27,000 nucleotides of DNA from Cristatella mucedo. Its lineage: Eukaryota > Bryozoa > Phylactolaemata > Cristatellidae. The notes beneath the pieces were generated by a model. It saw only the letters and a list, made by a program, of their open reading frames with translations, made no database searches and was not told the origin of the DNA. How positions within the stretch are numbered: the first letter of the stretch is position 1; each line of letters begins with the position of its first letter. Below, one piece after another: positions 9,411-19,479 of the stretch. Both the position numbers and the translations under genes were made by a program. The stretch is taken from NCBI GenBank assembly GCA_009760855.2, contig WPIO01000007.1, forward strand, positions 3,181,501 to 3,208,500, given 5' to 3'.

Positions 9411-9700
9411 AATACGTCCCCGCACTTACGCTACATACCTACCTACGTCTATTGCGGGGAACGGCCTAAATAAGACGAGGAGCCCGAACCAGAGCCTAGA
9501 CCCTGACTGGAGGACTTGGGCTCTGCTTCCAACTTAATGACAGGAATACCTCACACACTACACCAAACAATCTTGCGGAAGAAGCGTGTCTCCGCACTTA
9601 CGCTACCTACGTGTCTAGTGGGGAACAACCCAAATAGACGCAGGAGCCCGAACCACCGAAATATCTCACACACCATACCGAACTTCTAGTTCGCATCGGC
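9411..9700 (+). repeat. Diverged direct duplication, unit about 170 bp
   Basis: The block at about 9418-9500 is repeated at about 9591-9660. Both contain 'cgcacttacgctac', then 'cctacgt', 'ggggaac', a 'aaata' run and 'aggagcccgaacca'. Each is followed by a related 'ctcacacac' segment (about 9549 and 9666). The second copy has small deletions. A direct repeat of non-coding look, with unit spacing about 170 bp, could be tandem subrepeats of an element's 5' region. I cannot name the family. Confidence 0.75.
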
Positions 9701-9704
9701 AAAT

Positions 9705-10500
9705 CCTTATGCCGAGACCACGTGCGAGCACACACTCACAAAACACAAAATGCGAGCTCGGACGCTATACGACCGTATTCGGTGGCGTCCACCGAATCCT
9801 CCTGGCGCTGTCTCGTCCTGTCCCTCAATCGCCGGCAAACAGCCCGCCCTCCTCTCTCGCTTTCAGAGAAACCAGTCCGGCAACTACCGGCGACGGCGTC
9901 AAAACGGAGCCGAAGACGGAGAAGGAAACCGAGCGAGCGTCACCCTACCATTATAGAACTAGCCGGAACAATGGAGCTGACAAGCCAGCCAACATCAACC
10001 ACCTCATGATCCTAGTGCGACCTCTGCGTCATTTTGCTCACGGCTCGAGAACACACGGGTGCTCTTCAGCCACCCCTATCGTTCTCACGGAAACCGTCTA
10101 TCAAGCCGCTGCGTCCTAGAAGACGCATGCGCTTTTCAGCGACCTTCTTCGTTCTCGCGGCAGCCCGTCCAGTAACTCTGGAACGACTGGCGGCGACAGC
10201 GACTCTGGGCAAGCGTAGCCCGATTCGTAAATTGCTAACCGGGACTATAGGGTCGACAGGACAGCAGCCGCTATCAGTCACCTCACGATCCTACTACGAC
10301 GTCTTCTTGCTCGACGCCCTCAACGCCGGAGATGTTACCTGCTGAGCAGTTCTTTTGCACCATAAAAATGAGCCAGGCCGGCGCTGCTCCACAAATCTAT
10401 CAACCGAGGGCAGATCCGAGCCCGGATCCGCCCTCTAGACTAATGAAGTTGCTAAGCTCACGCACCGCGCACAAACATCGAGGCAACAATCGTTCGTAAT
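9705..10500 (+). other. GC-richer Ser/Pro-coding block of unknown nature
   Basis: Open frames overlap in several phases here (9709-10119, 10034-10345). They encode Arg/Ser/Pro-rich, probably meaningless peptides. The DNA shows internal echoes: segments at about 9850, 10075 and 10145 all have a 'tcgttctc' or 'tcgctttc' core followed by a 'ccgtc' or 'ccagtc' segment. The two 'cacctcatgatcctagtgcgac'-like sites (about 10000 and 10279) lie about 280 bp apart. This suggests a decayed tandem repeat. At 10371 a short ATG frame of about 44 codons begins MSQAGAAPQIYQP; it could be the start of a retroelement protein but I do not recognise it. Confidence 0.35.
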
Positions 10501-10794
10501 TATGCCCAAGCAAACGTCGTAGCGTGCCAGCGATTCATTGTGGGAGGCGAATCCAAAAAAAAAAGCTCCGACCTCTTTTACGACTTTCAGCTTTCAATTC
10601 TCCGAAGAAAAGCAAGTGGAATATCCCTCACCAGGGCACTACCTAGCGCTGAAGCCGCGCGCGCGCGCGCTTGGCTGTATTTCGTCCTCAGCTGATCGCT
10701 CATGTACGAGCGATCGCGGTTATCCACTCCTCTCTTTTCCAACGTCGTCGAATATCTGGCGACGGTCTGGCCTTCTGGCCGAGCCACTGCAAGA

Positions 10795-10992
10795 ATAGTG
10801 CGTGCTAAGTTCTAAATCAATACATTTGTACTTCATATAGTATTTCAAGAACACGTATACATTAAGCGACTTGTCGGAGAGACGCGATCTTAATTTTGTA
10901 CACAAATTCGCAGACCGAAAAACTCTTTCAACCTCAATTAATGTTGTTTTAATGGATAATTGTGTTGTACAATTTCTGGAAATGTTCAGTGC
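10795..10992 (-). pseudogene. hAT transposase C-terminal remnant, minus orientation
   Basis: On the minus strand, reading leftwards from about 10990, the sequence contains a short segment with IEVERVF, then CTKLRSRLSDKSLN at about 10904-10863 and VFLKYY. This is the same hAT dimerisation end seen at 8979-9086. After the coding end it continues with 'aaatgtattgatttagaac', also present after the neighbouring plus-strand copy. It is truncated on its 5' side where the oppositely oriented copy begins. Confidence 0.8.
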
Positions 10993-11002
10993 ACTGGCCA
11001 GT

Positions 11003-11106
11003 CTATGAATTTTCGTATAGAATTAAGATCGAGTCTCTCAGACAACTGACTTAACGTGCTTGTACTCTTGAAATAATCTAAGAAGTAAAAATGTATTGAT
11101 TTATAA
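11003..11106 (+). pseudogene. hAT transposase C-terminal remnant, plus orientation
   Basis: Reading on the plus strand, 'gaattaagatcgagtctctc' and what follows encode an ELRSSLSDN segment, a stop, LNVLVLLK and then a stop. The copy ends with 'aaatgtattgattta' at about 11089-11103. It faces the minus-strand copy at 10795-10992, so the two form an inverted repeat with arms of about 100 bp and a spacer of about 100 bp. Confidence 0.8.
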
Positions 11107-11240
11107 CTTGAAATACTAAAAGAAGTAAAAATATAAAGAAGAAAAAAGATAATAAAGAATATAAATAATAAATAGATAATAAATAGATAATAATAGATAA
11201 TAAAGAAGTAAAAATATATTGATTTAGAAATTATCACGAA
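11100..11240. repeat. A/T-rich simple repeat with duplicated hAT 3' end
   Basis: The stretch is built from 'agaagtaaaaat', 'aataaatagat' and 'aataaag' type units. The segment 'aagaagtaaaaat.tattgattta' occurs at about 11081-11103 and again at about 11203-11226, so the hAT 3' flank has been partly duplicated and the interval filled by (AAT)/(AGAT)-like expansion. The Phe/Tyr-rich minus-strand frame here is a composition artefact. Confidence 0.75.
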
Positions 11241-12250
11241 AGATATATAATTAAACGGTGTTCATCCCAAAAATAAGCTACTGACCATGAAATGAGTCCA
11301 AAATGGATAAACCGGTGCTGTTTTGTGAAAATTGAAAACGGTAGACGTCTGTTTTTCAAAAGTGTTTTTCAGAAACCCCGGTTAGGTCCAACCTCAGTGA
11401 ATTACGTCGGAGGGTAAATATAAATAGATGGCCACCGATCGTCCTGGCAGCACTGAAAGTGCACCCGGTGTCGAAGAGATTAGCCCGGGGCAGCAGTAAC
11501 GAGGAACGACCGGCAGGGAGTCGCCGGGCTAGGCCAAGCTTGTCCTTTGCCTCCGGGAAGGGTGGGTGAAGATGCACGTGCAGCGTATTAGTCGGCTATT
11601 AAAGCTGGCGCGTTCATACCAGGAATCAGGCTTTGGGTGGTCCCTGTCGCTCAGTAATGGCATTCCGAAGGATGGATGGCTGGCGTTCTTGGAAACTGCG
11701 GCCAGCCACGTAAGGCCACGAGAGACCGGCTAGCCGGATTAATACTCTTAAGTACTCTTAGTACCCTTTGATTCGGCCGGCACCCTCACATATTATGTCG
11801 CTCGTAGGGCCCTCTAGGCTGGAGCATTCGGTCGCTCGAAACCTGAAGCCGAGACGCGCTTTGCCTGTGTGCATTACTCCGCACTGCATTCGCTCCCATC
11901 GGCATCGGGAAGTGGTGCTCGTGGGCAGCACTGCCAGTCGCCGGCAAAGATTGCTGCGGCGACCGAGGTGCGGCTGTCCGCTATCGTTAATGCTTGCACC
12001 GTTGTTATTCCAATTTCTCCCAGCAGCCCTGATGTACATACGGTTCCCGGCGCGAATTGCTTAGTTCATCTGCTATTATTCAAGCATGTGATTTTTTTCT
12101 AAAGAGACTATTCAAAAGTTCGTTCCTCCGTCGCTAGCAAATCGACTGCCACGTGGTTAAAGCCGGCGTAACCATGGCAGGGGAGGTCGAGCTGAAAATA
12201 ACCTGAATCCTTCCTAGTCCTGGTTACAAAAAAAAAGTGTTATCTCAGGG
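11241..12250. other. Unassigned kilobase
   Basis: No gene or known element is recognised. Overlapping open frames on both strands at 11356-11577 and 11758-12102 are of 70-98 codons with no domain resemblance and no splice context I trust. Flanks are a hAT/AT-rich block on the left and the 3' tail of LINE A on the right. Confidence 0.4.
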
Positions 12251-12254
12251 TTTA

Positions 12255-14195
12255 AAATAGTAATAATAACAATACATTTGTATAACGTCCTCAGAGAAAT
12301 TGATCAATTTCAAAGTATCGTCCACTTTCCCTAAGGAGGCATGATTGAATGGTTAGTAGTAACGTGCTCAATGTCACTGTGCAAATATGGTTAGTGGTAG
12401 CGAGAACTGTGTCAGGACATATAAGTACATTAAGGACAAATCACAAGGATCCACCAATGCAATGAGAAACAGGTGCATTTAGCTTCGATTTATAAGTCAA
12501 GTCAGGAAATTTCGTGACTTCAGTCAGAAGTGAGTCCCAATATTTGGGAGCATTAGAGCTGAAGGCATGGTCTCCAGCAAATTTGAGGTTGGTTAGAGGC
12601 ACAGCTAAAAGACTTGAGCCAGAAGAGTGGTATTCTGCGAAGCCTGATTGGGAAACGCTTCAGACAGGCATGGCAGAGCCAGAGAATGCAGGTGCATAAA
12701 AGTGAATGACAGAACCTTAACGTCGATATGCTGCTTAATTGAAAGCCAGATCAGGTCGGCGAGAAGTGGTGTGTTGTGGCAGATGCGACGCTCACGGCAG
12801 ACGAGCCTAGTTTTGCACCAACTGTGAGTGCATGATTGCATAGGCCGACAGACCAGCTAGCAGTGAGTTACACAAGTCGAGACGGGATGTGACGAATCCA
12901 TGGACCAATGTGGATGTAGTATCTCTCTCTAAGTAGAAGCAAATTTTTAGCAATGTTATGCAACTGAAAGTAGGCAGACTCCACTGTAGAGCTGATGTGG
13001 TTGTCTAGTGAAAGGACACTTTGGAACGGGGCACCTAGATTTCGTGCAAATGTATCAGGAAATTTGCTGGCATAGCCGATTTTGAGCGTTAAGTATCATC
13101 ATTGCCGAGTCACACTTGGTCTGCCCATAACTAGTAAGTTGGTTTTTATCGTGATTCAGCTTAAGAAACTTTGCTGCCATTCATGTGCGGATGTCCTCGA
13201 TGCACGCAGTAAGGGAGTTAAAGATAATTCGACTTGGATGGCTGGGAGGGATGGAAGCCGAGGTTCAACTGAGTGTGACCTGCATAGAAGCGAAAGACTA
13301 GGCTGTGCCTGGCAATCACATCGGAAAGAGGGGAGTATAAACCGTGAAGACAGCCGGACCAAGCACAAAGCCCTAAGGAACCCCATACTTCAGTGGTTCA
13401 TCGGGTATTTTCCCGTTTTCACCAATATTCTGGAGTCTCCCACAGAAATAGGACTTGAACCATTGCAGCAGGGTACTAGTTATGCCCAGGCGAGATGAAA
13501 GGCGCTCTAGAACGATTTAGTGATCAATAAAATCAAATGCTACCGTTAGATCAAGCAAAACAAGCAAATTGACCTCACACAAGTCTGCATTCCTGATAAG
13601 GTCGTTATACACCCAAAGCAATGCTGACTTCATTGAGTAGTTGGCTCTAAAACTAGACTGGAAGTTACTTGCTAGGCTTTTTAGTTTTCATTAAAAAAGG
13701 GAGATCAGCTGATCTGCCACGACTCGTGCACGTGTCTTTGACAGAAAAGGTTGATGGGTTCTCAAGTTCTCTTGGTCAAGTGTTGCTTTCTTAATTTCTG
13801 GTCCAACGACAAACTTGTAGAAAGTTGCAGGTACACGAACAGGGTCTGTTGACATTATGTTAGTTTGAATGACAGCAGCAGATCTAAGCATCGTAGGAGT
13901 AGGTCAGTAAGAATAGGGTCTAGAGCACTAGTAGCCCTCTTTGACTGGGAGATGGATTTCAGGATAATGTGACTCGTGGCCTCCTTGAATGTCGACAGCG
14001 AGGTGCTGCATGGAATCGAGAATAAGGAGTCCAGAGGGGATGCTGCTAGCCTAGGCACGGATTTTGTCTATCTTGATGACTAAGAAGCTAGAGAAGCGAT
14101 CAGCTAGATCATCACAAGGATCACTAGGTAAGGAGCTAACGTGGGAGTGGTTAAGGAGATGGCTGATGGTAGACATACATTTTTTTGGATTGCAC
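12255..14195 (-). mobile_element. LINE family A, reverse transcriptase and 3' UTR
   Basis: This is the 3' half of the longest LINE copy, minus strand, CR1/L2-like. From the 5' side: a DRFSSFLVIKIDKIR segment (about 14112-14060), a SALDPILTDLLLRCLD segment (about 13930-13880), and FVVGPEIKKATLD with QPFLSKTRARVVADQL (about 13810-13700). Next comes LVLLDLTVAFDFIDH (about 13565-13521), the RT block with the first catalytic Asp. A GVP-stop-GFVLGP segment (about 13385-13350) follows, then FYAGHTQLN (about 13295-13265), where the family reads Y-A-D-D. SRLDLCNSLLAGLS is at about 12886-12845 and an APKYWDSL segment near 12555. The 3' UTR (12255-12490) ends in an (ATT)n tail. Loss of the Y-A-D-D aspartates and several stops make it inactive. 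Confidence 0.85.
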
Positions 14196-14199
14196 GTTC

Positions 14200-14535
14200 G
14201 CGATTATAATAATAGTAATAATAATAATACACTTGATAAAGCACTCTCGGAGAACTTGATCTCTTTTTAGGCGCTTTAAATTTTCCGCAAAGGAAACGCG
14301 ATCGAATGGTGAGTGGTATCGCGCTTGATAAACAACATGAATAACATTACTAGGGGTGACATGCACAGGGTCAGCATTCAAGTATGGTTATGGCAGCAGG
14401 CACTGTGTTAGCACGAATAAGCACATAAAGAACGTATACCAGGGACCCACTAAATGTTGTCATAAATAGGGCCTTTTTCAGTAATATTTTAAATCTAGTT
14501 AAACTTGGTCCTTGCTAGAATCAATTGGCTAGGTC
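14200..14535 (-). mobile_element. Nested LINE family A 3' fragment
   Basis: A second family A end is inserted within the larger LINE, in the same orientation. Its (ATT)n tail appears as (AAT)n at 14206-14228, followed by the conserved 'ggagaacttgatctctttt' end, the 'gtcagcattcaa' segment and 'cccactaaatgttgt'. On its 5' side a short coding remnant with FKILLKKALF is visible at about 14500-14470, the usual last residues of such ORF2 proteins. Its tail abuts host LINE sequence at about 14200, so the host was broken here. Confidence 0.8.
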
Positions 14536-14617
14536 TTCGCATACTTACATACGATACATACGATGGACTCAGTCATAACCTATCGTACTCTTTCTCAAAC
14601 TTGCACTTAGTAGACCT

Positions 14618-14772
14618 AACTTAGGTAAGGCGGTTGCTTTCACGACCTCCGTCCCGAGGTCGTGGGTTCGATTCCTATGGTGGGCGATTCTTTATTGACA
14701 CTGCAAGCGGTGGTGATAGCCGTAGAGGCTTTTCTGTCGCTATACAAAAAGAGGTTTGTTTAATCAGCTAAG
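14618..14772 (+). mobile_element. tRNA-derived SINE, copy 2
   Basis: This copy has a perfect B box (ggttcgattcc, 14665-14675) and a shortened A-box region (cttaggtaagg). It also contains a 9-bp inverted repeat, cacgacctc (14641-14649) with gaggtcgtg (14656-14664), just before the B box. The body has gtgatagccg and ctatacaaaaagagg, as in copies 3 and 4, and ends in T7 (14773-14779). It lies on the opposite strand to the LINE it interrupts, next to the nested LINE fragment. Confidence 0.85.
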
Positions 14773-15930
14773 ATTTTTTTAGCTAGTTTAATGGCTGTGG
14801 TCAACCACACGAAGTCTGGGCGGGGGCGCAGAGTGGGGTTAGTCAAAGGAGCAAACTTGTTAAACGTGTCAGCTAGTGCCGTCTTGTAGAATTCTACAAA
14901 TGATGAAATTTCGGCAGGGGAATGGAGCAGCAGGAGTGAAGAAGAAATTTTTGCACGGGCAGCATCGATGTCGACGGTCTTGATGTTTTGTGATTTACAG
15001 ATGATTGTGGATGTGAAAGAGGGCACACACTGTTGACTGACTGAGATCTGCACGCGGTAATGTGAGCAGAATTGGGTAATAATAGGGTATGATAAGCATA
15101 CAGTTCAGTGAGAATATTGGATCGAGTGTGCGATATTTGTTGAGAGTACGGTCATGCACGTGAGCTACAAGAGAACACGAGTCAGTCAGTGCGCGTAATT
15201 CGGCACTTCAGGCGTCAGTTAAGTTGTCAAGATGAATTTTATAATCACCCAGAACGAGAAAAGATCAATTATTTTCGCAGAGAATCGAAATGAGATTAGA
15301 GAAATAAATCTGAGATAACGGAGAGCTTGATACCTTGGGGGCGAAAGATTACTGCCACCATTGGCAGCTTGTTATGAGAGGGACTCAAAGCAAGAGATTT
15401 GACGTACTGCTTCGAGGGAGCTGAAAACGGTTTGAAAGTGAGGGAGCAGCGTCGAACGATAGCGACTCCTCCACAAGTTTTAATTGATCTAGGGGTAGGA
15501 AAGAACAAGAAACCTATCGGGGTTGCGTCAGTTTTAGTTAGGCAGTCAGGCGATTTCATCCGGTCTCGGTCAAGGCGAACAGATTGAGAAACATCAATTT
15601 CATTTCATGTATCGTTATCATAGTTTAATTGAACATTGAGCAAGCATTCTAAAGACAAGCGTTACGATTGGCTGCCGTGGTTGTAGCAGGCCTGATGACC
15701 ACTAAGCTGGAGTGATTTAATTCTCGCTAGAAGGATATCACATAGGGCAGCTAGAGACAATGCTGGGAATACCAAGCGAGCGGGGCATCCGGCCGTGGCT
15801 GCTGTACAGGCTTTAACTGGGTTTTCTTTGTTAATGCCAAATTCACGGACCCTAGCAACGTCAACCGCAGCTAGGAATGCATTTATTTGAACGTCGATAG
15901 TGAAACGGCAATAGGAACGCAAGATCAAAT
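14773..15930 (-). mobile_element. LINE family A, endonuclease and linker region
   Basis: This is the 5' half of the same LINE. An LFALTET segment at about 15580-15560 is the L-x-(I/L)-T-E-T-W block of the apurinic-type endonuclease, with Trp changed to Gly. TCGGVAIVRRCSLTF at about 15470-15426 is the G-G-(G/V)-x-x-x-x block, and LPMVAVIFRPQG at about 15365-15330 the x-x-x-x-x-Y-R-P block, with Tyr changed to Phe. A linker follows at 14900-14800 (FVEFYKTALADTFNKFAPL, then RPRPDFVWLT), characteristic of the region between endonuclease and RT. Upstream, the frame at 15662-15928 shows no domain. The 5' end is undefined. Confidence 0.8.
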
Positions 15931-17690
15931 AATGCAGAACTAATACAGAAGTTACTAATAGTCAGCGAAGCTGAAGCCGCAGCACTCGTGGCGAAATTTT
16001 TGAAGAGAATGTTGCACGGATAAGAAACATAAGTAGCGAAAGGTGTCGGAAGGTGAAGGTCGGAAGCTAGAGGCTATCCGAGTGCGAATGCTGTCGATGA
16101 CACTTACGCGCTATGGTAAAAGACAGTCAAAACATGCTTTAAATAGGTCTCAGCTGTACTAGTTTTCGTATTAGACGACATTGTGACTTATTTTTTGAAA
16201 GTTTTGCTACTGCTTTTTTGGGTATACTTTTTCGAGTTTTGAGTAAGGTTGCACATTTACCGCTTGCATCTTCGACGTTGCACTGAGATGTGTCGTACAT
16301 TTCTACTCTAGATGTTAAACCAGGATTCTGTAGCTAATAGCAAAGGGCTGTTACTTTTTATGCCTGCCAAATAATGGTGGACGTCGGCCTTGATTTAAAT
16401 GCCTATCACATGAAAATGATTGATGGCTTGTGAAAAGGCCTTTATCAAGATGAGCAAGGAGTAACGGATTTGCCTCAAAGTCTCATGATATCTAGGGTTC
16501 CACGATGGTTGCATTAAAGTGATGAAAAGATGGATGTATTGAAGTGGCTCTGCATTTTCAACTGCTCAATTGTTTGCTTCTGCTTATAGATTCGAAGGCT
16601 TTTTATTTGATCATATATGTTGCTTATGTGTGATAAGCTTTAACGATTCTTTGTAGCTTGCTTGTCTTCCATCGCTGCGGTTCAAGGTCAAGCTCTGTAC
16701 TCCTTACACTTCACGCTCAAGTTGAAGGTTTGCAAGCAGCTAGACCGCCGAACGTGCTCTGATAATGATCAAGGCAGCTGAAGAGGCCGATTATCAATCA
16801 TGCGCTGGCTTGAGGAGGCTGTCGAGAACAGCCAGCGTGTTGGTGCTTAAGGGCCCTAGAAGGTTCAGCGAACCGATAGCCTTGAACAAGGGCAAGAAGG
16901 AAAGTGATCCTTGCTACTATCACTAAGTATTACAAGAGAGCCGCTCAGCTTACAAATATCTGCTTCAAAGGGCAAGGGCTCTGGCTATTTCTCGGAACAC
17001 TCGCAAATACCATTGTTTAACGTACAAAGGTACTAGAGGCTGCCTAAGGGTGACACGAGGATGAATCGCATTAGTCTTACACCTGTACAGGCAGTCTCTC
17101 GGCAGCTAGCTTGGGCGAAGTACTCACTGATCGATACCGCTATCGTTCATAGCCGCAGGAAGACTAAACCCCCCCCCCCCCCCCGTCGACTGAAGCTACA
17201 CCAGCTTTCAGATACCACAGCAGTAGTTAGTAGTGGGCACAATTTCCATGTTCTGCTGTGACGTCCCACTCTTATCCTAAAGGGGCAACTTTCTGTCTAA
17301 GAAATGTACGACGAAAGACACGGGGAGTTATTACGCAGTCGGTGTGCTATGTAGTTAGGTCGGCCTAGTAGTCGAATTGGAGCAGAGGTTCGCCGTCTTG
17401 CCGCGGTTTGGCTAGCAGTGAGTGTACCTATATCTATGTAGGCTGCAAAAGCAGAGCATCCGGCTGTCCAGGCAGTCGAGTGGAAAGGTAGCTCTTATGC
17501 AAGTCGATAGGAGCGCAAGTGGAGCCAGATTGCATAAACCGATCGAATGCCCGAGTACCAGTTCGATATAATGAAGCTCAGTTAACAGGAGAGCCGATGG
17601 TCGTATGCATCGAATAAAACAAGCCTACTTCATTTAATTTCCATAGCTGAGATTCCAGGTACAACGCTAGGCCACATAAGCAAGCAACCG
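15931..17690. other. Long stretch with no recognised feature
   Basis: I see no gene, RNA or known element in about 1.75 kb. A C16 run lies at 17169-17184. The part 17341-17645 contains an aataaa signal (about 17613) and could be decayed LTR sequence, but I found no partner or clear ends. The only open frames are short. Confidence 0.4.
17169..17184. repeat. Mononucleotide run, C16
   Basis: Sixteen consecutive C residues occur, directly preceded by 'actaaa'. Such runs are unstable and often mis-sized by sequencing, so the exact length is uncertain. Confidence 0.9.
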
Positions 17691-18508
17691 GAAGCATCGT
17701 TGTGGGCAAAGTCCTATGCTAGTGATGACTGCCTGGTACCTGCTGGGACAAGCAGTGCCAGGAGGTACCAGGTGGCTGCAGGCACAGCAACAGACACGCA
17801 TTGCACAAACTGTTCCAGGGAGTGGAGCAAAGCACACGGCGGCGGCTGCCACCCGCCGCACGGCTACGAAGCTACAGAGCATCTGGGCATACGTGGCTAC
17901 TGGCTACGGCTTGTCGGGCGTTACTTCTGAGCACGTGGTCCACCGAGGTCCACAGGGGCGTTCGTGCTGGCGAACAGACCGCTGCGAAAGCTACCTGCGG
18001 CTCCGACACCATGAGCGCTCGATCGCTTTCGCTGCCACCCACCGACAGAAAGCGAGCACAGCGTGGCCGCTCATCCACGAGAGATGGGGCAAATGCACCG
18101 GCCGTTGCCGCACAAGCATGTACCCAACCGAGACGTCATCAGTGACCGTGTCGTTTAAGCAGGCTAGCCGTATTGATCGGCACGAGACCACGGCCTGTGC
18201 AATGCAGAGGTTTTCGGCGGCTGCATTTTGTCAGCACTGGCAGTCCCGATGCGGCGGCCGGCCGGCGGCGCACGCACGGCACGGCCAAGCGGAGCTGCGA
18301 AGACGACGGGCGAAGTGGGAGGTAGACTTCCAAGGTGCCGGCGAGGCGACTCGCCCAAGACGAGGCTCAAACGGTACGAAACCGACGCACGGCGGCGATG
18401 CGACGCACGCTGCAACGGACGCACTGCCGCGGAAGCAAGCGAGCGCCGAGCCTCTTATTCGTTCAAGCTCCTCCACCGAGTTCGGGAGCAGGGCTGGGCG
18501 AGCGGAGC
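17691..18508 (-). other. GC-rich region downstream of the DCAF10-like stop codon
   Basis: This region follows the DCAF10-like stop codon on the minus strand and probably contains its 3' UTR. An ATTAAA-type poly(A) signal on the minus strand lies near 17633-17638, about 870 bp after the stop; it is a weak candidate. Long frames on the plus strand (17716-18558, 280 codons) are permitted by high GC and low stop density. They overlap the conserved coding exon on the other strand and show no family resemblance, so I do not treat them as genes. Confidence 0.4.
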
Positions 18509-19469
18509 TCAGAGAACCGGCTGGTGGAAGCAGACCTGGCCGCCAAGGCAGCCGGTGACGACGAGCGGCTCGACGGGCGACATGGCGCTCGACACGACGA
18601 CGTTCTGGTGACTGTATGCCGAGGCGACCTCTCTAAGCTCTACGGGCGGCCGACGCGTGGCTGCGCCCTGCGGAGCCAGCGCGCCGCAGGCGAACGGCTC
18701 GTTGCACGCGTCGTCGAATGCCAGCAGGCGGAAGCCGTGAGCGAAAGGCGAGCAGATGATGCGACCGTCGCGCGAAAAGCAGAGCTCCTTGATGAAGCCG
18801 TGCATCATGTTGGGCTCCTCACAGTAGTAAGCCAGTCGCGGCTCGTTCTGGTGTATGCGCACGCCCGCGTCGGCGTAGGCGCCCGCCTCGTCGGCGTCCT
18901 CGTCGTCTATTATGACGAAGGTCCGGTCGCGTCCGTCGCCTTCCGACGTCACGACGACGAGCACCGTGCCGGCACCACTGGCCGCCGGCCGCCGAGTGGC
19001 GCTGAGCATGCGATCGTGTGCCGACGGCAGCACGGCCGAGATGACGTGCTGCCGAATCAGATCCTCGGCCGAGATGACTGCCGAGCTGCTGCCGTCGGCA
19101 GCCGCCGCAGCAGCAGCCGGCACATGAGTGGGATACAAGCGCAGCGGAGGCCCGCCGTCGTCGTCGACGCTGCCGCCAGCGGCCAGCTCGTGGCGGCGTC
19201 TCTTGCGGCCGGCAAACGAGCTACTGGCGCCAGCGCCGGGTTCAGCGGCGGCCGCTGCCGAAGATGACGCAGCCGGCGGCTGCGACCGGGGAACCAGCCG
19301 CTGCCGCTGCTCGATGGAAATGGACACGGTGTACGACGGCCGAGCCGAGGAGTCGCAGTCGTCGGATGCAGCCAAAGAGTCGGCGGCAGCATCTTCTGTG
19401 GTGCTGGTGTGGCCGCCCTCCTCGTCTGACCACGATGAGCCGGTAGGCTCACACCGGATGTCGTGGACA
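18509..19469 (-). CDS. DCAF10: DCAF10 (WDR32)-like protein, last coding exon
   Basis: DCAF10 proteins are WD40 substrate receptors thought to bind DDB1 in CUL4 ubiquitin ligases. This exon carries the C-terminus. Conserved blocks include RLAYYCEEPN, then GFIKELCFSRDGRIICSP, FRLLAFD, and SHQNVVV before a final TGCLGGQVCFHQP and TGA stop (block about 18838-18509). These match what I recall of vertebrate DCAF10, which ends with an H-N-D-V-V segment and an S-G-C-L-S-G-R-V-S-L-Y-Q-P type strand. Before this block lies a long Ala/Ser-rich insert with an acidic stretch (IIDDEDADEAG, 18913-18881). The exon begins at an acceptor, either ...ctgcag at 19478 (exon start 19477, phase 0) or ...ccag (exon start 19469, phase 2). 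Both keep this frame open. Upstream of it on the minus strand is a long pyrimidine-rich tract, as expected. Confidence 0.85.
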
Positions 19470-19479
19470 CTGGTGTACT

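Noticed and set aside
17341-17645. Possible LTR with an aataaa signal
   Set aside because: No second copy in the window, no clear TG...CA ends, no target duplication and no neighbouring primer-binding site could be seen.
17716-18558. 280-codon plus-strand open frame
   Set aside because: It is GC-driven, overlaps the conserved DCAF10-like C-terminus on the other strand, and shows no family resemblance or low-complexity-free domain.
18335-19267. 310-codon plus-strand open frame
   Set aside because: It is the antisense shadow of the DCAF10-like last exon. The minus-strand frame has the conserved family blocks, so this one is not a gene.
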